Of a DNA stretch of 38,163 nucleotides, positions 34,363 through 38,163 are shown in pieces; position 1 is the stretch's first letter, and every line of letters begins with the position of its first letter. Made by a program: the position numbers and the translations under genes. The notes beneath the pieces are model-generated. The model worked only from the letters and a program-made list of their open reading frames with translations, was not told the DNA's origin and did not search any database. Source of the stretch: UBA4717 sp002404395 (GTDB taxonomy: Bacteria; Bacillota; Clostridia; Oscillospirales; CAG-272); NCBI GenBank assembly GCA_937902275.1, contig CALFNW010000106.1, positions 1 to 38,163 on the forward strand, written 5' to 3'.

Positions 34363-34797
34363 TCACCACTGCATTTCTATTATTGGTTCTTCTGCTTCTT
34401 CTATATCCTCGTTATCAGCCGTAATTTCAGACTTTGACTCACCGTATGGCTTAACTGTTGACCTTTCCAAAAAGTCTTCGCCTCTTTTTGTAAAATATGC
34501 AACTTCATATTTGTTGGCGTCTAATATTTCGCCATCTCCGTAAACAAAGCTTTTAACATTTACCTCAACCTTCTCGGGGTCTGGGTTGTCTTTCATAAAA
34601 TTCTGATATTTTATCCAATTTTTAAGGTTGTCTTCTCTTTCCGGAATTCCGCCGCACAAAAATGATTCTTTTGCTCCGTTGTCTGCCGATACCGTTACCT
34701 TTGAAAACAAAAGCGCTTTTGCGGTGTGCCGATAAGACAGTAATTTAAGGGAACTACAAAATCTGCATCTGTCAAGCTGGATCGGACAACAAAACAA
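34363..34797 (-). CDS. Hypothetical element protein, probably 5'-truncated
   Basis: An open frame of up to 144 codons with no credible start: only TTG at 34797 and no ribosome binding site. From about residue 30 it reads like a normal soluble protein (KVTVSADNGAKESFLCGG, NWIKYQNFMKDNPDPEKVEV, SFVYGDGEILDANKYEVAYF) with a very acidic C-terminus. I do not recognise the family. The first ~30 residues (several Cys and Arg) look like out-of-frame sequence, so the gene has probably lost its 5' end. Confidence 0.4.
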   Translation of the reverse strand: MFCCPIQLDRCRFCSSLKLLSYRHTAKALLFSKVTVSADNGAKESFLCGGIPEREDNLKNWIKYQNFMKDNPDPEKVEVNVKSFVYGDGEILDANKYEVAYFTKRGEDFLERSTVKPYGESKSEITADNEDIEEAEEPIIEMQW

Positions 34798-34952
34798 GCG
34801 GCACTCAACTTCGATTGGGTGTCTTCTGTTTTTGTGTGTTTAAGGATTGAAAATCACCTGTTTTTGGCTCTGTGATGCGCTTTTGTGGAGGTTAGCGGGT
34901 ATTTTTTTAAATACCTACTTAATCGGCATTAATGCATAAGAGGTGAAATTTC

Positions 34953-35027
34953 ATGTTTTGTAAAGATTCTAAACCAAACTCGCAAGAAATTGCGAAATAT
35001 AATGATGAATTTTGCAATGCTTATTGA
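34953..35027 (+). CDS. 24-residue ORF at the start of the rightward module
   Basis: ATG 34953 with AGAGGTG about 8 nt upstream opens a 24-codon frame (MFCKDSKPNSQEIAKYNDEF and four more). It ends where the promoter at 35024-35052 begins. No family is recognised. It could be a remnant or a micro-protein. Confidence 0.3.
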   Translation: MFCKDSKPNSQEIAKYNDEFCNAY

Positions 35028-35052
35028 TTTTTTGACGTTTTTGATCTATAAT
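35024..35052 (+). promoter_or_regulatory. Sigma-A promoter of the rightward module
   Basis: Plus strand: TTGATT (35024-35029), 17-bp spacer, TATAAT (35047-35052). The predicted start near 35059 leaves a 25-nt leader with AGGAG before the XRE gene. Confidence 0.75.
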
Positions 35053-35083
35053 ACTAAGGCGTATTTTTGACAGGAGTTTTCGT

Positions 35084-35295
35084 ATGGAAATTAACTATAA
35101 AAGGCTTTGGATATTGCTCATTGAGAAGAATATTTCTCCTGCTGCGTTGAGAAAAGATTTGAACATCGCCACAGGAACAATGACAAAAATGCGAAAAATG
35201 AAGATGTGGCACTGTCAGTGCTTTTACGTATATGCGAATATTTAGATTGCAACATTGGCGATATCTGCGATGCGGTAAAAGCTGAATGCAAATGA
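35084..35295 (+). pseudogene. Small XRE-family (Cro/CI-like) regulator, frameshifted
   Basis: ATG 35084 with AGGAG upstream begins MEINYKRLWILLIEKNISPA, and the frame that continues ends NEDVALSVLLRICEYLDCNI then GDICDAVKAECK. Together these are the common ~70-residue Cro/CI helix-turn-helix of Clostridia elements. The two are one base out of register at GCGAAAAATG, near 35187: 212 nt are present and 213 are needed. One more A in the run restores 70 residues. It lies 6-9 bp before the next gene and would be its regulator. Confidence 0.75.
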
Positions 35296-35304
35296 GGTGG
35301 GATG

Positions 35305-36750
35305 ATGAGTAACACAAATAAATACAAATCAGACGTAATTCTCGATTTGAGTATAGATGATGACAGTTTTGGCTTTGCTACCTCTATCAATGACGCTTTG
35401 GCGCAAACAGAAGCAGAACTGGTTGTGTTGAACGAAACAGTTGAGTCCATCAAGGAACTTAAACCGCAGTGCGATAAATTGGATTATATTTTGGCTGCAA
35501 GTTCCGGTGCCCTATGTGGTGTCATCGATATTTTCCTTGTAGGGAAACCCGGTGAGTCTCCTTTGGGAGACATTACCGATAAATGGTTCGCCAACAGGAC
35601 AATGGATTTTGCAAAGCTATGCCACCCAGATAAGAAAGAATTTGACAGTCTTGATTCAGCACTTCGGTTCTTGGAAAAGGAGTTTAAAGTTCCTTATGAT
35701 CAGACGGGCCTTGGTGATGCCGGGCGTGCAGTCTTTGATATGAATGCCAAGAATCATCATTTCAAGTCACTTGCTCATAATCCCAGTTTGCTGGGACTGT
35801 TTTTTTCGATATTGGATCAGTTTTCTAACACATCTCATTTTATATCGGACGGACAGCTTATTTCATTGCAGCAAGCAGATGATAAGTGGGAGTTACAGGG
35901 TGGTAACATTCCGAGCAAATTATTCTGTGGTTTTGTAAACTGGTTCGGACACCTCATGTCAGATGTCTCCGGTTCCAATTCCATTGCCAAAACCGGAAAT
36001 CGTGGTATGGGTATTCCGTCACCCCTCTGGGCATGGACGAACGACATTATCGCAATAAAAGCAAAATTGGGGCTGAGTGTTGCCGATACGGACAAGGTCA
36101 TGAATGAATTGGCAATGGAGATATTTGAGAAGGGCTATGACACTCGCTTTCAGACAGCCCAGGCAATCCCTGTGTTCTTGAATGAACTACTTGTGCGCCT
36201 TATCTATGCAGTCAGACGTTTGTATAGATATTTCACAGAGACACCTAAAGCAGAGCGTTCTTTCAAACTGATGTGGAAGAAATGTGAGCCGTTCTCGAAT
36301 CCTACAGTAAAACGAATGCTGACTGTCGCACATGGCACTTTCTGCCTAGTTGATGCAGGAGAAGCTGTTGGCAGAGCGTTTGTGAGCGGTGGCGGAACTT
36401 TCAATGTGGTTGAATTTGTTCTGCGGCTCAATGTAGTTGGTGTCGGTCGGTTTGCGATTTCTTTGTATGGCGAAACCAAACGTGCTATTTCTTATGGTCA
36501 CACAAAGAGAAAGTCTGATTTTGCAGCTAAGAAAATTACCGTTGTTGAGAATTACATAGAGGGATTAAAGACCCTATCTGTAAAATATGATGATGCCCGC
36601 CTGCTGACTTTCATTGCCGATTTCAAAAAGAGTGGTGCGTATATTGAGGCATTCGGGAAATCTGCACAATTAGCAGAATTACGTAATGTTCCCGCCAACC
36701 GGGTGCTGAAAAGCAAGGCGGACATTGACAGATACTTTGGGGGAAAATGA
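35305..36750 (+). CDS. Unrecognised membrane-associated protein, module gene A
   Basis: About 481 residues; either of two adjacent ATGs (35302, 35305) follows GAGGTGG. I do not recognise a family. Visible features: an acidic N-terminus; a hydrophobic segment near residue 60 (YILAASSGALCGVIDIFLVG); a histidine-rich motif HHFKSLAHNPSLLGLFFSIL (about 153-172); GNRGMGIPSPLWAW (about 234-247); and in the C-terminal third the hydrophobic stretches RMLTVAHGTFCLVDAGEAV and FVLRLNVVGVGRFAI. The protein probably associates with membrane. One base separates its stop from the RBS-led start of gene B, so the two are co-translated and likely act together. Confidence 0.7.
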   Translation: MSNTNKYKSDVILDLSIDDDSFGFATSINDALAQTEAELVVLNETVESIKELKPQCDKLDYILAASSGALCGVIDIFLVGKPGESPLGDITDKWFANRTMDFAKLCHPDKKEFDSLDSALRFLEKEFKVPYDQTGLGDAGRAVFDMNAKNHHFKSLAHNPSLLGLFFSILDQFSNTSHFISDGQLISLQQADDKWELQGGNIPSKLFCGFVNWFGHLMSDVSGSNSIAKTGNRGMGIPSPLWAWTNDIIAIKAKLGLSVADTDKVMNELAMEIFEKGYDTRFQTAQAIPVFLNELLVRLIYAVRRLYRYFTETPKAERSFKLMWKKCEPFSNPTVKRMLTVAHGTFCLVDAGEAVGRAFVSGGGTFNVVEFVLRLNVVGVGRFAISLYGETKRAISYGHTKRKSDFAAKKITVVENYIEGLKTLSVKYDDARLLTFIADFKKSGAYIEAFGKSAQLAELRNVPANRVLKSKADIDRYFGGK

Positions 36751-36751
36751 T

Positions 36752-37861
36752 ATGGCTAAAAAACTGTCAAAACTTCAATTGGCACAGCAGAAAGCCGAGG
36801 CTGCAGCGAAGAAGACAAATCAAAAAATAAATGAACTTGGTATTCATACAAGTGACCTATACGCTGCCTTGGCAGGGATTCAGGCTTCATTTGATTGCAT
36901 TCGGAATGTGCCGGAAGAAAATAGACTAACATACGAAAAACTCAAAGCCATCCGTGTTAAATGGAAACAACAGGCTGAAAATATCGAAATGGAATACAAA
37001 AAAGCAGAGATTAAGACTGCCGGACAAGGTGCAGCTGGTGTTGGTGCAGGTGTTGCTATTGTTACGCTTGGTCCAACTGCTGCTATGGGTATTGCAACAA
37101 CATTCGGTGTTGCATCTACAGGAACAGCTATTTCCGCTTTAAGCGGTGCAGCTGCTACCAATGCCGCCTTAGCCTGGTTAGGCGGCGGTGCATTGGCTGT
37201 TGGTGGCGGTGGTATGGCAGCCGGAAGTGCTTTTTTGGCATTTGCAGGTCCTGTCGGCTGGACAATCGCAGGTCTGTCCATTATTGCAAGCGGTCTTATG
37301 TTTTTTAAAACCAAAGGTGATAAGGAAAGATTGGAGAATGTGTATACCCGCATAAGTAACAGGGATGTCAAATCCTATGAACTTGCGATTGTAGAACTGA
37401 GTGAGCGTATCAAAAGAATCGATGATGAAACAGGAAAACTGGAAACTGCTATTAAAGAGATTGAAACTTTTGGTGCAGATTATAGCCAGATGACCGAAGA
37501 ACAACAATATGAGTTGGGTGTGTATGTCAATCTTATGGAAGCATCCACTATGCTGCTCGTAAATCCCATTTTAGGACTTCAGCCTAAATTCTCTGAACAG
37601 GATTTTGACAAACTATGTGCATCCGAAACAGAAATATTTAGACACTACTTTAAGGCCCACAAGAATATGGTCATTTCTATGGCAAACTTACTGTATAAGA
37701 TTACCCTTGATGATAAAGACAAGAAGCTGCTTGCTAAGTCGTTGCGAAAGAACAAGGAGTTTTTATCCTCAGTTCAAATGACAAAAAAAGAGTTTGGCGT
37801 TGAAGACCTTGCTATGATTGAAAGAGCATTGAAACACAGATATAAAACCCAAAACTATTAA
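36752..37861 (+). CDS. Glycine-zipper membrane protein with flanking coiled coils, module gene B
   Basis: A 369-residue protein from ATG 36752 (GGGGGA 8 nt upstream). The N-terminal ~90 residues are coiled-coil-like (KLQLAQQKAEAAAKKTNQKI). Residues ~95-195 are a long glycine/alanine-rich hydrophobic core (GAAGVGAGVAIVTLGPTAA, WLGGGALAVGGGGMAAGSA), which resembles glycine-zipper pore or membrane-hairpin regions. A second coiled coil (ELSERIKRIDDETGKLETA) and a helical, charged C-terminus follow. I know no named family for the whole. The form is that of a pore-forming effector or its immunity partner, but this is inference from shape only. Confidence 0.7.
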   Translation: MAKKLSKLQLAQQKAEAAAKKTNQKINELGIHTSDLYAALAGIQASFDCIRNVPEENRLTYEKLKAIRVKWKQQAENIEMEYKKAEIKTAGQGAAGVGAGVAIVTLGPTAAMGIATTFGVASTGTAISALSGAAATNAALAWLGGGALAVGGGGMAAGSAFLAFAGPVGWTIAGLSIIASGLMFFKTKGDKERLENVYTRISNRDVKSYELAIVELSERIKRIDDETGKLETAIKEIETFGADYSQMTEEQQYELGVYVNLMEASTMLLVNPILGLQPKFSEQDFDKLCASETEIFRHYFKAHKNMVISMANLLYKITLDDKDKKLLAKSLRKNKEFLSSVQMTKKEFGVEDLAMIERALKHRYKTQNY

Positions 37862-38093
37862 AATCAGCGCCAACGGTGCGCAGCCGATTTCTCTGGTATA
37901 GTTCGGGGGCTGGGGTATTCCCCAACAAGATTGCGCGGGTGTATAAGTGTGAGCATTACTTGCCAAGTGCGTTTCACAGTTGGCAAGTAATGAGAGGTGG
38001 GGACCGCCGTGCATTGCTTGCATTTGATTTTCACGGTGTCCCAAGTTCAAGTCCGGTCAAATCGGTGGGTGCATCTACTGTTTTTTAGTCAAA
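37862..38093. other. Noncoding tail with a 13-bp inverted repeat
   Basis: No gene is supported. A perfect 13-bp inverted repeat (CATTACTTGCCAA at 37954-37966 with 37980-37992) surrounds a 13-nt loop. It lacks a U run on either strand, so it is not a simple terminator; it may be a protein-binding or recombination site. Confidence 0.5.
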
Positions 38094-38163
38094 TCGAAAT
38101 TTTCAAAAATGCTCAAAAACTGCATAAGAAAGCGGTCAAAACAGATTGCATCTATTTTGACCG
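38094..38163. repeat. Dispersed repeat with hairpin, right copy (cut by window end)
   Basis: Seventy bases matching 16523-16592 at 67 positions, in the same orientation. The left arm and loop of the 19-bp-stem hairpin are present, but the window ends inside the right arm. Confidence 0.85.

Noticed and set aside
38040..38080. tRNA-like T-loop (GTTCAAGTCC)
   Set aside because: The flanking bases do not form the T stem and no acceptor or anticodon arm can be drawn.
1..38163. CRISPR arrays, rRNA, intact transposase genes
   Set aside because: No regularly spaced repeats, rRNA sequence or transposase motif seen on either strand.

Overview
The window looks like chromosomal DNA of a low-to-moderate GC, Gram-positive anaerobe of the class Clostridia (Oscillospiraceae/Ruminococcaceae-like). 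This is inferred from strong GGAGG-type ribosome binding sites, consensus sigma-A promoters, a VirD4/DUF6103/DUF3789-type conjugative-element remnant and a Clostridia-style membrane diguanylate cyclase. Almost all genes read leftward (minus strand); only the last ~3 kb reads rightward.

Region 1 (66-5071) is the most striking. A membrane diguanylate cyclase and an acyltransferase-3 protein form an operon. Its promoter lies inside a 285-bp segment bounded by perfect 32-bp inverted repeats (3750-3781 and 4003-4034). A tyrosine recombinase gene ends 7 bp beyond the right repeat. This has the architecture of a phase-variable, recombinase-controlled c-di-GMP switch, and in the sequence given the strong promoter points at the cyclase (ON). 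The recombinase has its own promoter, followed at once by a ~60-nt hairpin and a U-rich tract (small RNA or attenuator).

Region 2 (5162-15320) is ordinary accessory chromosome. It holds a membrane protein with an L-2-amino-thiazoline-4-carboxylic acid hydrolase-like protein, rsgA, two autoregulated TetR operons with consensus promoters overlapping palindromic operators, an AraC/GyrI-ABC efflux operon, and a Vat/CatB-like xenobiotic acetyltransferase behind another operator-like palindrome.

Region 3 (15700-29261) begins with decayed genes: a GNAT gene with an amber codon and a frameshifted, truncated nucleotidyltransferase. It continues as a leftward surface-polysaccharide locus: initiating sugar-phosphate transferase, two GT2 glycosyltransferases, pyruvyltransferase-family protein, a frameshifted FrhB-like iron-sulfur protein, Wzy-like polymerase, GT4 glycosyltransferase, Wzx-like flippase, and three genes for a UDP-N-acetyl-6-deoxy-L-hexosamine (CapE-type 4,6-dehydratase, RmlD-like reductase, WecB/CapG-type 2-epimerase).

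Region 4 (29252-34797) is a graveyard of an integrative conjugative element: VirD4 tail, DUF6103-like protein, a solitary HipA-like kinase, a CpaF/VirB11 ATPase cut just after its Walker A motif, a ParA-like gene broken by an 8-bp duplication, a twice-frameshifted Dam methylase, a DUF3789-like micro-protein and a 5'-truncated gene.

Region 5 (34953-38163, plus strand) has a micro-ORF, a sigma-A promoter, a small XRE regulator with a frameshift, and two adjacent unrecognised genes (about 481 and 369 aa), the second with a glycine-zipper membrane core. This is a candidate undescribed two-gene module. A 70-bp repeat with a 19-bp-stem hairpin occurs in the same orientation at 16523-16603 and at the right edge (38094-38163), bracketing the 21.5 kb that contains the polysaccharide locus, the element remnant and the new module.
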